Assembly: GCA_964007475.1 (NCBI GenBank)
Contig: OZ023273.1
Location: 71,053,430 to 71,117,429, forward strand
From: Hybos culiciformis
Lineage: Eukaryota > Arthropoda > Insecta > Diptera > Hybotidae
DNA: 64,000 nt
Reading direction: 5' to 3'
In this document: in pieces, positions 34,786 through 48,862 of the stretch
Numbering within the stretch: position 1 is the stretch's first letter
Layout of the letters: every line of letters begins with the position of its first letter
Notes under the pieces: model-generated
Databases searched by the model: none
What the model saw: only the letters and a program-made list of their open reading frames with translations
Told to the model about the DNA's origin: nothing
Made by a program: the position numbers and the translations under genes

Positions 34786-35417
34786 AAGTAGTCACTATTA
34801 TTGTAGATTAATAATTCGACTTTCCTGATGATGACTTGGAATAAAGTCCAAATATTGAAATAAAAAACTTAAAAATATGAATTTTATTTAAACTTAACCC
34901 ATAAATTGATACTAATGCTCAGTAAGTACAACAAATAATATAAAAATTAACATAACTTAAAACAAATACTTAAAACAATATTTAATTCATAATTTTCTAT
35001 AATCTATAACAATAAACATGCTGGTGTGAAAAATTTAAAAAATATCTCATTTTTAAATTCTTACTTCCAATCCATTACACCAATAAGATATGCATATATT
35101 ATATATAAGAAATATATATAAAATAAGTAATCTGAATTTAATCTTTTTTTCTCAAATTTAAATCTGAAATTCTATTCCAAATACGTTATCATCATATTTT
35201 TGTTATTTTTTTTCTCATTAAAAGAACCTTAATTTTTTAAGGCATATTAATAGCAACCTTTGATTTAACATTTTTAGTTATTTATTTATTTATTTATTTG
35301 CAAGCCGATATAATTATAATTAAAAAAATATATAAATGTAATATAAGTCTAAATACAATTATCAATTATTAATTTTTCTAATTCCAAAGAAATTAAATTC
35401 AACTTATTGGTCAAACA
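34786..35417. other. AT-rich stretch, no gene seen
   Basis: A/T-rich DNA. A (TTTA)n run at 35277-35299 followed by gcaagccgata could be the tail of a minus-strand LINE fragment, but no target duplication was found. Confidence 0.5.
35277..35299. repeat. (TTTA)n microsatellite
   Basis: Five to six tetranucleotide units in a row. Confidence 0.8.
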
Positions 35418-35696
35418 CCTAGTTTACAAGATAGTCCAACCGTAGTTGAGTCGAAATGTTTACATGATGTAGTCGAAAATGCCTGTGATTCAAATGTGGT
35501 TGAACTGAGAACAAAAAGGAACAAAACAAACAGCTGTTGCTTACTCTTAACAGGGTTAACCGTTTACATGAAAAGAGTTAACTTAACCGAGAGAGTTTCT
35601 TGGGTTTAGTCAGGTTAACTCTATTTCAACTCAACCACCGTTTACATGTAGTTGAACTCTAGTTGAACCCGGTTTCAACTCTCTACGTAAACGAGG
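35418..35696 (-). mobile_element. MITE, GTTTACATG family, copy 2
   Basis: Starts cctagtttacaagatagtcc and ends gagagttgaaaccgg-inverted sequence finishing ctctacgtaaacgagg. It aligns along its whole length with the reverse complement of 11626-11912, for example ttaacagggttaaccgttta against the same motif there. TA follows the right end; the left flank has CA, probably a decayed TA. No coding capacity. Confidence 0.85.
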
Positions 35697-36124
35697 TAAA
35701 ATTCTTCTTTTCCATTAAAAAAAAAAATTACAATTTTTAATTTATAGAATAAAAAATTTATGGACAAAATAGTTATGTAAGAGTAACTGTCTAACTAAAT
35801 GATAAAAAAATATAAAAATCTTTATAGCAAACTGTTAAAATCTTGAACAAAAAATTTGGAAACTCTAGTCGAGGCGCTATACATTTTCACAGTAATATTT
35901 ATCTAAAAAAAAAAAGAAACATTTCAACATATTTACTGTATAATATTGTTATATAAAATATTATTATATAAAACCAATATAAAGCCTTATAAAAAAAAAA
36001 TAATTTTTATTTTTTTGCTTAAAAAAAATAAATTGAAAACCAAAAAACCTATTATGTAATATGTACATATATGGATAAATTGTATAGGTATATATATAAT
36101 TCATCAGAAAAATAATAAAAATTA

Positions 36125-36157
<33 letters not shown>

Positions 36158-36959
36158 GTCATAAGTCTAAGATGATTTCTAATGAATTTTTAATTGGGTC
36201 TAATTTCAAATATAAAATAATAATAATAATAATAAATTTATTTCTTTGAAATAACAAAATATTTAAAAGGACTTTTGTGGTAATACTACTTAGCTTTTAT
36301 ACTGAAAATATATATACATTCATATATTTCCAAAAATTGAAAAATCTTAAAAAAACTAACTTTATTGTATATGCGGGCGTAATAAACAATGTACATTTTT
36401 ATAATTTCTGAAAATAATTTTCAAAAAAAAAAAAAAAACGAACAAATATTCTTTAAAAGGATCAAAAAATAATATATTTTTATTTCGTGGAGGTTCACCC
36501 ATTTATAACAAATTAATTTGACAATAACGCATTATACATATATTATCAATGCCTGTAGGCTTACATAACATTTGAACGTTTATTATAACAATATGTATTT
36601 ATAACAAATTAGCAAATTGAAATTTATTTCCAATTAATGTTCCATTATGAACATTTTTTTTTTATTTATTATAATAATTTTTTATTTATCACGTTTCGTT
36701 AAATCTGTCCTAATTGTACGTGTTATAAATATTTAGGTTTTTCAATTCAAAAAAGTTTTTTCGGTTAAAATTAAAAAAAAATAGGGTAGATTTTTAAACA
36801 TACCACTTGTTCTACCATCTTATTAAAATAGACTGAATTTGATTGATTTGACTTCATTGGCAAAAAGGCGAGAGGTAGCTGATCTCATATTTTAATTGAA
36901 ACTATTAACAATAATATAATATCCAAATAAATTTTTAATAATATTAACTTTACTACTAA
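35697..36959. other. AT-rich stretch, no gene seen
   Basis: A/T-rich DNA with (AT)n at 36133-36155 and (AAT)n at about 36216-36236. Confidence 0.5.
36133..36155. repeat. (AT)n microsatellite
   Basis: Eleven AT dinucleotides in a row. Confidence 0.9.
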
Positions 36960-37099
36960 TTCTTTGATGGGCGGGAAGAGGAACTTGATAGACTTATAGT
37001 TTTTAAAGCATACGTAATACGACTTTTTCACTTAAACAATGATTTGAATTCATTTTGGATAAAAATTTATTTATACTCCTCTTCCCGCCTATCAAAGAA
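36960..37099. mobile_element. Short foldback MITE TTTGATGGGCGGGAAGAG, copy 1
   Basis: The arms are ttctttgatgggcgggaaga on the left and, inverted, ctcttcccgcctatcaaaga on the right. The loop contains cgactttttcacttaaacaa and ttgaattcattttggataaa. About 140 bp. A sister copy with the same loop is at 56851-56943. Confidence 0.8.
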
Positions 37100-37865
37100 T
37101 TCTAGGTTGCGCTCCCCAAATATCTTTGTTACTTTTTCCCATAGAACTAATTATTGTAAATTTGAAGCTGTCAATCGAATGCTGATTTTGGGTAATAGCT
37201 ACAAAGATGTGATTGACTTTTATTTATCAAAGCATATTCTCGATTTAGTTAACCATATGAATTTCATTAAATAATATGTTTTTTATTTCTTATGAATAGA
37301 ATTATGTTATGTCATTTAATTTTTGCTAAGATAATGAATTTTTTGTTTTTTAATTTTAGGTTTTCAACTTTAAGTGATATTATAAACTGTTTGTACTAAA
37401 CAGAATTGAAATTAGTAAATAAATAAATAAATAAATATACTTTTATTACTCGGCATCTATCGATCCGGGTGAATAGAATTATTTTCCAATCATAATACGC
37501 AGAAAATAACATTTACATTGATTCTTCTTATTTTTTGAGTTCTTATCATATGTATTCATCACTTTTTCAATTTTTCGTCAAAGTTTATGTTAATATTAGC
37601 TTTAATAAATAATTAACAAAATGCAGAGCAAAGGATTTCTTTCATTATTCATTCAAATTTAATTAAATTAAATTTAATTAAATTAAAATGGAAAAATATT
37701 TAATTTTGATATGTGAGTACATGAATTTTGCTATACATATATAATATTGATTCAGAGTTTTAAAAACAAGAACATACATTACAAAGTGATTTATTTACAA
37801 TTGTTTTAAGATTTTTCTTTCAATGTCTTTTTATGAAAATTCATATATTTCAATTAAAAATTTTT
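37100..37865. other. AT-rich stretch, no gene seen
   Basis: A 76-codon frame at 37044-37274 begins inside the foldback MITE and has no recognisable motif. An (AAAT)n run lies at 37416-37437. Confidence 0.5.
37416..37437. repeat. (AAAT)n microsatellite
   Basis: About five tetranucleotide units. It could be a LINE-type tail on the + strand, but no target duplication was found. Confidence 0.8.
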
Positions 37866-38348
37866 AATGTGCATGTCTTCGGTAAGTTGTATTTACATTC
37901 GCAAATTTAGCTCGGTAAATGGTCCATTACATGCATCAATACATATGCAATTATAGCGAAATGTAAATTGTATTTACATTTCCCTGTGATGTAAATTGTA
38001 TTTACATTGCTCTATATTGTATTTACATTCTTCATTTTGAACTGCGTAATACTATAAACAAAAATAATATCACTCACACTCACAATATTTCAATACAGAC
38101 AAATACCAAAAAAAAAAAAAAATTGCAAATGTATACCTCTCACATGCATCATATCAATGTCAAACAAAGCTTAGTTTATAATGCTAAAATCTATATTTTC
38201 CCTCTGAGCTAATCTACATTTTCCCTCTGAGCAAACAAAAAAAAAAAAAAGAACCAATAAAAAAATACGCGGCTATTTTTTTTTTTTATAAAAAGCGGCC
38301 AGTCGATCAGTCGATGAATTTTCTTAACATGTGTTTCAATCTACTATT
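37866..38348 (+). mobile_element. Helentron/DINE-1-like element, copy 2
   Basis: Head aatgtgcatgtcttcggtaa, then gttgtatttacattcgc; an internal array of palindromic atgtaaattgtatttacat units at 37951-38026; core actcacaatatttcaataca; and a tail ending aatctactatt at 38348. The tail differs from copies 1 and 3: it contains gcggccagtcgatcagtcga and lacks the cttcggtct hairpin. It is repeated inverted, at almost the same length, at 53739-54222. Confidence 0.65.
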
Positions 38349-38960
38349 TTTAAAGGATCTTCGAACCTCTACTACTAAATTTTTAAACGAGTGTGGTTGG
38401 ATTTTAGTACAAAAATTTAAACCACACTTCAAAAATTGCACTTATTTTTATTCAAAAAAACAAAATGAATAAAAATAGAACAGTGGTAACCCTGAAAATA
38501 TCTTTGTTGTCATTATAAAGTTTGATGTGAATTGTCAAATGTCAACAAACGAGGAAAATGGCAGCAACAAGGAGATTATTTATTGTAAATATAAATTATA
38601 ATTATATAATTATTATTTGATTTTATTTTTCATTATAAAAAAAATAATTATAAAATTATTATTATTTTTTTGAAAAATTAAAAATAAAATTAAATAAAAT
38701 TTAAGAAGACCATTAGTTCCTAAAATAATAAAAAAAAAATTAGTAATTTTTCTAAAAAAAAATTATTCGATTTTTTTTTTTGCAAAAAAGAAAATGAATA
38801 ATTTTTTTTGGAAAAATTACTAATTTTTTTTTTAATATTTTAGTAATCTTCCGGTTTGAAATCATTTCGATAAATAAATAAACTTCCTTATTAAATTTTA
38901 TTTCCTTGCTTCATTTTGAACTTTTTTGTTTATTTTTTTCATTATAAATGTATTGTTTTC
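38349..38960. repeat. Middle segment of 1.3-kb composite repeat
   Basis: Contains cttcgaacctctactacta, an inverted pair around accacact (agtgtggtt at about 38391 and aaccacactt at about 38420), gaggaaaatggcagcaacaa, and a long A/T hairpin at 38738-38830 with arms ttagtaatttttc and gaaaaattactaa. The whole segment recurs inverted at 53193-53738 and 51271-51305, so it travels with the Helentron-like units. It has no coding frame. Confidence 0.75.
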
Positions 38961-39175
38961 AACTCCCTCTCACATGCACATTAAAGCAGTATACAATACA
39001 TGTTAATCAAATTTGTTATACAGCTCGTTTTGTATACACACAAACATATAGACACTCGTCAATATTATATCACTCGACCTTCGGTCTCGTGATATAAACA
39101 TGACTCGTGTCTATGTGTGTATACACAACTCGCAAGAATAACAAATTTTCTTAACATGTATTGTAATCTACTATT
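38961..39175 (+). repeat. Helentron-like tail unit
   Basis: A tail module without a head: acatgcacattaaagcagta, then a hairpin region with ctcgaccttcggtctcgtg flanked by inverted tatacacacaaacata and tatgtgtgtatacaca, ending aatctactatt at 39175. The next element starts at the very next base. Confidence 0.7.
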
Positions 39176-39553
39176 AATGTGCATGTCTTCGGTAATTTGT
39201 ATTTACATTCGCAAATTTAGCTCGGTAAATGGTCCATTACATGCATCAATACATATGCAATTATAGCGAAATGTAAATTGTATTTACATTTCCCTGTGAT
39301 GTAAATTGTTTTTACATTTCCATATTCTCTCTTTGCAACTCCCTCTCACATGCACATTAAAGCAGTATACAATACATGTTAATCAAATTTGTTATAACAA
39401 CTTGTTGTTATACACACAAACACATAGACACTTGACAATATTATATCACTCGACCTTCGGTCTCGTGAATTTTGACTCGTGTCTATGTGTTTGTATGTAT
39501 ACACAACACGCAAGAATAACAAATTTTCATAACATGTATTGTAATCTACTATT
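39176..39553 (+). mobile_element. Helentron/DINE-1-like element, copy 3
   Basis: Head aatgtgcatgtcttcggtaa at 39176, directly abutting the previous tail. A short minisatellite remnant (aatgtaaattgtatttacat) is followed by the tail module with acatgcacattaaagcagta, the hairpin around cgaccttcggtctcgtg, and the end aatctactatt at 39553. It is the most compact complete copy (378 bp). Confidence 0.7.
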
Positions 39554-42500
39554 TTGATTGATTTACGGTTTATTGAGCATTATTATCGGCATATAAATAA
39601 TGTTCCACTTTCACATTTTAGTTAAGTTTATTACGGTAGTACGATAAAAGTGATGTGATAAAATTAAACTATATATATATATCTATATATAAAAATATTT
39701 CCATATAACTCTACTTAGTTTTAATAATTTTGTAGGGTGAGAAAATTATTCAAGATAGTATTTGTAGTAAATTTAAGTTTTTTATATTAAATTTGGCTTT
39801 TGTACGCATCAGTTAAAATTTAATATTTAGAAAAATTGTAGATAATTAATTAATGCTAAAAAGACGCAATGCCAAACAAAATTTAATTTTAATATTAATG
39901 AAGCTGTGTAGGCGATCTATTTGTTTATTTGTAGTTATTTTTTACAACTATCTATCAACATGATAACAAAACAAGCATTAATTAATTATTATACATAATA
40001 AATTTTATATCGTTTAAAAACTGTAAAGAAATAAACAGTAGCTATTTAACTATTAAATAAAAGTTATACATAATATATTGATTAACTGAATCTTGAATCC
40101 ACAAAAGTTAATAAAATATTACTATGGTTTTGATATTTATCACAAAAAAAAAATTATAATTTTATGTTAATTAATTTAATATATGTTTGATGTATTCAAT
40201 AACGGTAGCTGCAATTCGCATCAAAAGTTATGTTTCTGTTTGTTTATTTATTTTTTAATTAAAAAAAAAAACCGAAATAAATTTTATTCGTTGACCGTGA
40301 CAATGACTTTGACTGCAAAAGAAATTGAAAACACAAATATAAATTTTGTTTTTAGCTATATATATATATATAGTAAACTATAAAATATGGTTCAGATTGA
40401 TCGGATAGATAGTTATAATAATAATATATTTTAACAAATTTGTTGTATTCATAATCAAATAACAGACCTGTGCGGTGAAACCTTAAGCGGAAATATAAGA
40501 TTGCTCAGTCGAGATTTCAATGTTAGACAAGCAAATAAAATATCAATTATCTTATTCAGCCAAAAATCATATGAACCTGCGTATAGTTATAAAAAGTAAA
40601 ATATTTTTGTTTAACCACAAATTAGAAAAATCTACTGTCGGTCCATCTTAATCTCTTTTCAATGTTTATGTACTTATATGCTGAACCTTTTAGTGTTAAG
40701 AAACTTATTTTGGACGCTTTAAGTGTAAAAATAATAATAACGTACATTTTTTAAATTTTATGAATAATAACAATTCTTCATATTGCGTTCTACAATTTTT
40801 TTTACTTTTTTTTCAACAAAGAGAAAACACTTCGTTATGGATATTTTATGTCATTTCTATATATAAGCATAACTTTTTTTTTGCTGCGGAAATAACAATC
40901 ATGCATCAAAAAAAAAGTTGAAATAATATAAACCTTATTTGCACGTTTTTGTTTTTTAATAAACTTTTTAATTTTATATATTAGTTACATATTTTTTCGC
41001 CTTTTAGTACTTTTAGTTTTTTATTGAATCTCTTCAATCTTACTTTTTTTTTTCTATTTTTAAGTTAAATAAATTATTGAATACAAGCATGTTAAAATGT
41101 ACAATAATTCTAATAATATATGTTGACACAATGTCGAATATAATTAGAATATGGTATGTCCAGGCAAAATTAAATCACAAAAAAAAAACCAAACAAAATT
41201 AATGAAGTAGACATTTTAGTTTGTTTATATTGAAAAAGTTCTGGGAAATGTAGATAAGATAGATATGAGATAAATAAATTGATCAATAAAATTGTACAAA
41301 TTTTTGGAATCCAATTATTTTTTTTTGTAGAATTTCTAATAAAATATTCAAATAAATTATATTGTTAAGTTATTCTAATTTTATCTATATCTAATTTTAA
41401 GAATGGTTTTGTGTTTTGTTTTGTGATTTTTGTTTAAATGCAAAGTAACAGATAACGAATATTTAATAATTTGAATATTTTTCCATGCCATCAAATGTGC
41501 ATCAATTCTTCGTGGCAACCCAACCAGTAATAATATAAAAGAAAAAACTAATTTAATTTAAGTATCATCATGCACTTGAGTTGAGTTTGAATGGTTTGCT
41601 TTTTAATTTATATGACATTTACTACATATTGATGAGTATTATAACAAATAACAATAAATGTTTCTTAAATTCTAAAAACAAAAATTATAGTCTTATTGCT
41701 TATGGATAATATTTATATGAGAAAGTTGAGATTGAAGAAAATTTGTTACAAAAAAAAAGATCACAAAACCACTTTCTTTCATTAACTTGCTGCCAAACTT
41801 GGTGCTCAGCTGTTGACATAATAAACTGAAATTTTCTCAGAGTTTCATTATAAACAAAAAATAAATAAATAAAATAAATTTAAATCAAGTCATTGAAGAA
41901 AATTTAACTTTTTAATCAAGAAAACTTATTGTAATCATAATTAATATTGTCGAACAAAAATTTGTCAAATTGAGAAAAAAAATAGAAACAAGTAATATAA
42001 TTACATACTTGGTCGTGATTAGTTAATAAAATGTAAACAACATTTATTAATTACATTAACATTCCATTAATATGTTGTATAATCTTCTAAATATATAAGG
42101 TATACAGCATAAGTACATTAATGTGCAGTGTATATAAACTCTGAAATAAAATTTTCGCATGTGTAACGAAATGTTTTTTCAACTTTGAAACAAAAAAAAT
42201 TTATGTCATACGTAATCCTTTTTATGTTAAGTCAAAATAAAAACAAGAAACATTTATTTCCTTTTTTTTGGCATATAAAGGATAAAAATATTCTAAGTGA
42301 AATGGAAAATTAAAAAAAAAAGTAATGCTTCATATAAAATTTTCAAAATATTTAGTAAAATAACATTAATGTTTTTTTCGTTGACAATAAAATAAATTAT
42401 TATAATTTTATAATAAATTTTTCGGAAAAAGAAATTCTTCTTGACAAGTATCAGATACGTTTAGATATTTGCTGAATTATTAAAATAATATATATTAAGC

Positions 42501-45258
42501 AAATTTATACACATATAAAAAGTAACTCTTATCAAAACATAATATTTATAATTTTTTTTAACTGGATTTTAAAAGAACTAAGTATTAAAACATTCAACAA
42601 CTTATTTTATTTATTTTAGTTTTCTTCTTTTTTTTTTTTCAGAAATAACATAATTTGCTTGTTTTTTTACATAAATATATCTATCTACATATAAACAAAG
42701 TGAATTTATATTGCACACAAGAAATCCTTATATAGATAAATTTTTTTTCGGTACTATAGTGAAAGTGGAATATGTGGTTTCAAAATTTAATTTATTCGAA
42801 ATTTAATGTTTAACTCTAATTATATTTTTTAACTTAATAAAACATAAATTTAAATTTTATGAAAAAATCTATTATTTCAACTTTTCTGGTTTAGATATTA
42901 ATTATAACTGAGCTTTTTATTTCTAATTTACTGAACAAAAGGAATCATCATTAAACTGTACTTAAAGTATTCTGGTTATTTTAATTATTTCTACTATAAT
43001 TAAAACAAAGCGAATCTTATTGAACACTTGTATAAACATTACATACTTAGATTATTGATTAATTTAGGCAAAAGTAGCGTTAAAATTTTATTTTAATATG
43101 ATTTATAAACAATGCAAAACAAAGCATGAAATTATATTTGAATAATCAATTATTGTGGATTTATTGTATGCATCGATTTGATGTGCATTACTCTCTATCT
43201 ATAGCAATTTCAATAGGATTTCCTTTGCTTTTTTTAATTTCAGTCGTTAATACTATTATGTATGTCATTCAAATTGAAATTTAAGCAATATTTTATACGT
43301 ATATAAAACAATAATTACAATCCTAAAATTTTTAATTATTCTATTACACATTTTTTTTCCAAATAAAAATCAAAATCTTTGCATAGATCAAAATTGGAAA
43401 GATTCGCGAAAAAATAATGATCCCTACCCGATGTTTTCAATGCACAAATTTTTAATTTCGTGTAATTTACATTTATTTTTTTCTTTAAAAATCTTTCTGA
43501 ATTTAAAACCAATTCACAAGTTCTATTTTCGTTTGTTTTTTGAAATGAAGAAAAAATCAAATAAAAAAAAATTGTAATTTAATAGTCAATGAAAAAATGA
43601 TTTTCCTTTACCGATGAATAAAATTATTTTTTTTTTAAGTATATATAAAATATTATTTTTTTTTTTTGTATATAAATTCGATTTAGTTTGCTATTAAGCT
43701 TTACGTCATTACATTTTATTTTATTTCAAGATCTGTTTAAAAAGGTTGTTTTTTTTTTTTGGGAATAAAATATGTTTTTCATTCGATTTAGGTTTTGTGA
43801 TTTTATACATAAAAGAAAATTTTTAAAACCAAAAATAGAATATATTTTTTAAAGGTGTTTACAATTTTTTTTTTTAAATTTAGTTTTTTATGTATAAGCA
43901 ATAATTTGAAGACAAGAGATAAATCGGCAAATTGGAATATTTTTTATATGCACCACCGTAGAAACGGATTTAAGGTCGTCACCATCAAGATTAAATTAGT
44001 TGTTTTTTTTACAGAATGTTATGTATTTTAACCAATCTTTTTTTTCAAAATAATATACTGAACAACTGATCATTCGTCTTTATAACTCTGAATGAGTCTG
44101 GTATAATATGTAGATTTATAGATATTCTTTAAAAATTAACTATTTGAATAATATGAAACTACACACTATGCAACATAAATAAGCTGAGATTCAAATTGAT
44201 TATCATTCAGAACCGAACTAATGAATAAGAAGACTAGCATTCATTCATTACAAGCATATGTTAGGTCTCCTTGAAGTCTGCTTTTATAAATAAAACCAAT
44301 AATAATTGAAAATCTATTGTACATAAATTAAACAAACAATAGTTAATAAAATCTTCAAACTTTATTTATTTTCTGTTTTTTATTTTTTTATTATAAACTT
44401 TTACAAAACATTATATAACTTTAAAGAAGTAATTGATGGGTTCATTATTTTTTCTTTTTCATTTTTTCATTCATATTGTCTATTTATAATTTTGTTTTTT
44501 TTTTCTGCCAAAGCTTTTATGCTGACTTTACGTTTTAATAAAAAAAAATTATTTATTGTTAAATTATTGGTATAATTGTTATCATATTAGAAAGTCAAGT
44601 TCATATATAGCACGGTTTTTAATTTTTTTTTTGAAATCATTAAACTAATATTGAACATCAAAAAGAAGAAGACTATATTATATGTTTTTGTTATAAACTA
44701 TTAGAAATATATGTAGATAAAAGTAATTAACCATTATTTTTTTTTCTTTTCTTAATATAAATAATTGCATTTCGCATCATCATTAATTTTTTTTTATTTT
44801 TAATTCATATATAAAAATTTATATTAGAGATATATGGTGTATGCTATAATAAAATCAACGTATAGTATATAATTAAAAATAAATCGGAATAATGGTTGAG
44901 TGAATCACGATTTTAAAAGTTTTTCATTGAATAAATATTATAAATGAAATTTATAAAAATAAAATCAAGAAAAAAAAATTTGTTTAATATTGTTCCTTGA
45001 TGTTTCTTTTCTTCAAATAGAGTCTTCAATTATTATTTTTTTTTTTTTTGATTTAAGATGAAATTACAGATAAAAGAGAAATTGGATCGATTTTTGTATT
45101 TTTTTGCATCGTCTGGCAAGCTTTATACATTTTTATAAAAAAAAATTTTAAAATTTAAAATTAGAAAAAAAAAAATAAAATTTTTAAAGTAATTTATCGT
45201 GATTATCAAAATTTTGAATATTTTGTGAGATTTCTGTGATATTAGAAAAACTATATAT
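39554..45258. other. AT-rich stretch, no gene seen
   Basis: Nearly 6 kb of A/T-rich DNA. Frames at 40183-40383 and 43336-43560 (minus) have no motif and background composition. Small (TA)n runs occur at about 39672 and 40360. No inverted-repeat element was recognised. Confidence 0.5.
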
Positions 45259-45515
45259 CGTCTGCTCAGAAATGAAACAACGTATGACATTTATACGTCA
45301 TTATTTGACAATAGCACCATTCGATTCCTCGTACTCGATTTTATTAGTACAACTACTTTGCAATATTCTTAATGTTGATTAAAATGTGTTTTTTAGATGA
45401 AAATTGTACGCTACTTGATGTTTTTTCATACGTTTTTTTTAATTTTCAAATCTTTAAATTCAAATTACTCGAAACTATACTTTTCATTATACGTTGTTTC
45501 ATTGCTGAGCAGGCG
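45259..45515 (-). mobile_element. 256-bp MITE family, copy B
   Basis: Left end cgtctgctcagaaatgaaac followed by aacgtatga; right end, inverted, cgcctgctcagcaatgaaac followed by aacgtataa. The arms are about 28 bp with few mismatches. The interior is the reverse complement of copy A at 16084-16339. Terminal repeats are better preserved here than in copy A, so this copy defines the family ends. AT-rich flanks hide the target duplication. Confidence 0.88.
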
Positions 45516-48500
45516 ATATTATATAATTGTATATATTAAGATTGCATTACAGAAGCCACAAGCCAATAAATAATTTTCTGAAATCATTATTTCTCAACTG
45601 ACTGCACTAACAATTGGATATTAAGATTCTATAGAATTAATACCGAGATTCAAAAACAACAAGTTGTGCGTATAACTAATGAAAACTGAATTTTAGAAGC
45701 TCCACCTTGTTTGGTTAAATGAATTATGTAATTGATATAAAAATATAACCTAATTATTTTATTTTATTTTTTTTTAGATTTTATTTTCATTTATACTTAT
45801 GTTTTATGCACTTCTCAACATACAGTAATAATATAGTTCCTGCAATAAAATCATTGTATATCATTGTATAAAAAAAAATAAACGTGTTTGACAAAAATTA
45901 CATGATCGGGTATACTGTGCAATAAAACTACATTATTCTTGAATATTATTTTAGTTTTATTTTTTATTTTATGTATACAAATATAAAGTTTCATCGTCCC
46001 ATGTGAAAATGAATGATTATAGCTTATAACGGCATGGGCATGGGCATAAAGTTTTAATTTTTAGATCAATTCTAATTTTTTATTACAACATTGTCCTTTC
46101 TTGTGAACAACATTTAAATTAATTTTCATATAATTTCGCGACATTAAAATAGGCGGCCGAATCTTCTACAAAATAATTTTAGTATTTGAATAATGACACA
46201 CACTTCGTACTCAAAAAATTTTAAAAATTTTATAAAAGTAATATCAATAATTTGGTCATCTGCAATAATTGATTTGACATTATTTATTAAAACCAAATCA
46301 TTGAGTTTCTTCTGAAAGAGAAGTCAGTCAAAGGTCCATAAGACTAGGTATATTTTCACAAATGCAACCAATACGACGACATTATACATTGTTTATTTTG
46401 TATTGTTGTTAAAATGTTTACCAGATGATTTGACGATGCATTTTATGGGAAAATAATTTGATTCTTTTTTTTTTTTTACTTATATTATTTTAGAATTATT
46501 ATTAAAAATAATTTAAATTGAGTACAATTGAAATTGAATGGGTTTGGCATTAATTTTTTTTTTTTTTTGATTTTCTATTATATTTTATAAGTTTTATTTA
46601 TAAGATTAGCAACATAGCAAAAATGATTTGTTTAATTTAAAAAAAATAAATAAATATGAATTGTACAAAAGAAAAAGCAAATTATTATTATTATTATAAA
46701 ACCTGTCACAAGTAGTGTACATAATATAGGAAAATTACACTACTTGTATAGGATTTTAAACCTTCATACGAAAATACATAATATATCTGACAATTTTAAT
46801 TTAATCAAAAAATTTGGCAGACTATGGGAAAATTCAATTCATAAATATAGAAAAATTATTGTTAAAAAATATATAGAAAACTGAATTACATTTATAATAT
46901 TTAAATAACTTTCTAGTGATTTTTTTTTAATATACCCACATAAATTATAATATAATATAGATGTAGAGAATGGAAAATATATGGAAAAATGTAGAAGTAC
47001 AAACATAATATTTACATATGTACATTGATAAACATAAAAAAAACTAGTGCATTAATTTCTCTTGTGTAGTCAAAAATTTTACCACCATCATGTTAATGTC
47101 ATATATTTTTTATTCTCGCTCGCATTTTATTAAATTTGTTTTTTTATTTACTTAATACTACATTATTAATAATTTAATTTTTCTACGTTTTTATATTAAT
47201 ATATTAAATTATTTAAATAGAAAAACAAAATATTTAACTGAATTCTTAACTACAACTTTCTTTGTTAGTATAATTTATTTATGTGCATATGGAGTCCTTT
47301 ATATAGTTAGATTTCATTAATTTAATTTGAATAACTTTTAAAGTGCTATATTTTTATGTATTTATGTTCGTTCTATGCATTAATTTGATTTTACGTGTCA
47401 TTTTAAGCTTATTATTATTTCTATGTACGTGAATAATTCATAATTCATATATTAAATTATTTTATTTTGGTAAAATTTTATTTCATAACCTATAAAAGTT
47501 TATTATAATAAATAATTATAGCCAAATCAAAATAGAAATAAAAATACTTAATCCGGCAAAATTTATTGGTTTAGTTAGATAAAAATTTCACAATCGACAA
47601 GAATCTGCAGTAAAGCAACAAACACATCCAACATTTATATTTTAATGAAGGTGTGTAAATTACTATATACTTTATTTTCCGTAAGCCCTTATGTAATTCC
47701 GGGTCAGTAGTGTTTTTTTCAACACTTACCTAATAATTTTCACTAACTTTGAGATCAATTCAATGACATTAATTTTTTTTCTAAGATTATTGTTATGCAA
47801 GAGTAATATTAATCAATATTCTGTTCACATAAAATGTTATAAGCAGTTAGTTCAAAAAAAATGTTTTGGAATATTAAATTAGATATTTGATAGATATAGA
47901 AAATTATGTATACATACAAAACAAGCAAAATCTGTATTCTTTAAATAAGCATAACATTAAAATGTAATAATTTAACATAATATTGAATTTAGTATGTTTT
48001 TATTTATTTCGTTTCTTGGCGTTGAATCAATATAGTTCAAGCGAAATGAAAAAATTTATTTTCAATTCTATTCTCACATATTGGGGGTTCAATGAATTAA
48101 ACACATAAAATTCAATTCAAATGCCCTTCTGCATAATTCAATTGGATAAAAACATTATTAGAATAATAAATAATTTAAGGTGCAATTAAATTTGTTTTCA
48201 ATGCTTCAATTTTATTTACATTATGTAGGTACAAAATCAGTTTGATTGACACAAATACATAAACAAAATTTCAGGGTTAGAAATAATTTATATTCACAAA
48301 TTGCAAAATCATTTACTTTAAAAATAAAACTAAATCAATTTGGTGAATTAATTTTTGTTTAGTTAAGCGGGAAGTTTGCTCACACACAAATAATATTTAT
48401 AACTAATTAAAAATGTTCGAAGTTTAATCTAAATTGTCTTTTATAGACTAGACTTTTGTAACAAATTATTAAAAAAAAAATAAATGTATGCCATACAAAT

Positions 48501-48848
48501 TCATGTATTTCCGGTGTTTTAACCTATTTACCTATTATAGAAAAAAAAGTGAAAATAATTTAGTAAAAAAACCCAAAAATAATTCATCCTCACTCTAATG
48601 TACATTATGTTTCTAAGCAAAAAATAACTCTGTGTACATACATTATGTATAATATTGTGTTGTCAAGTTGTCATTTATACATTTTCCAAATATTTATTTT
48701 TCAAAATTTCGCAAAAACAATTTTATTAATTTTGACATAAGCTTAATGCTTAATTAAGAACGTTTATGCGCTAAAGTTTATTCACAGATAAGTTTAAAAA
48801 TTTTCCTGGCTAATTAAAAAACTGTATAAAAATTTATACATACTTAGG
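45516..48848. other. AT-rich stretch, no gene seen
   Basis: No supported gene. Short simple repeats only, for example (ATT)n at about 46683. Confidence 0.5.
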
Positions 48849-48862
48849 TCAAAGCTTTTGAT

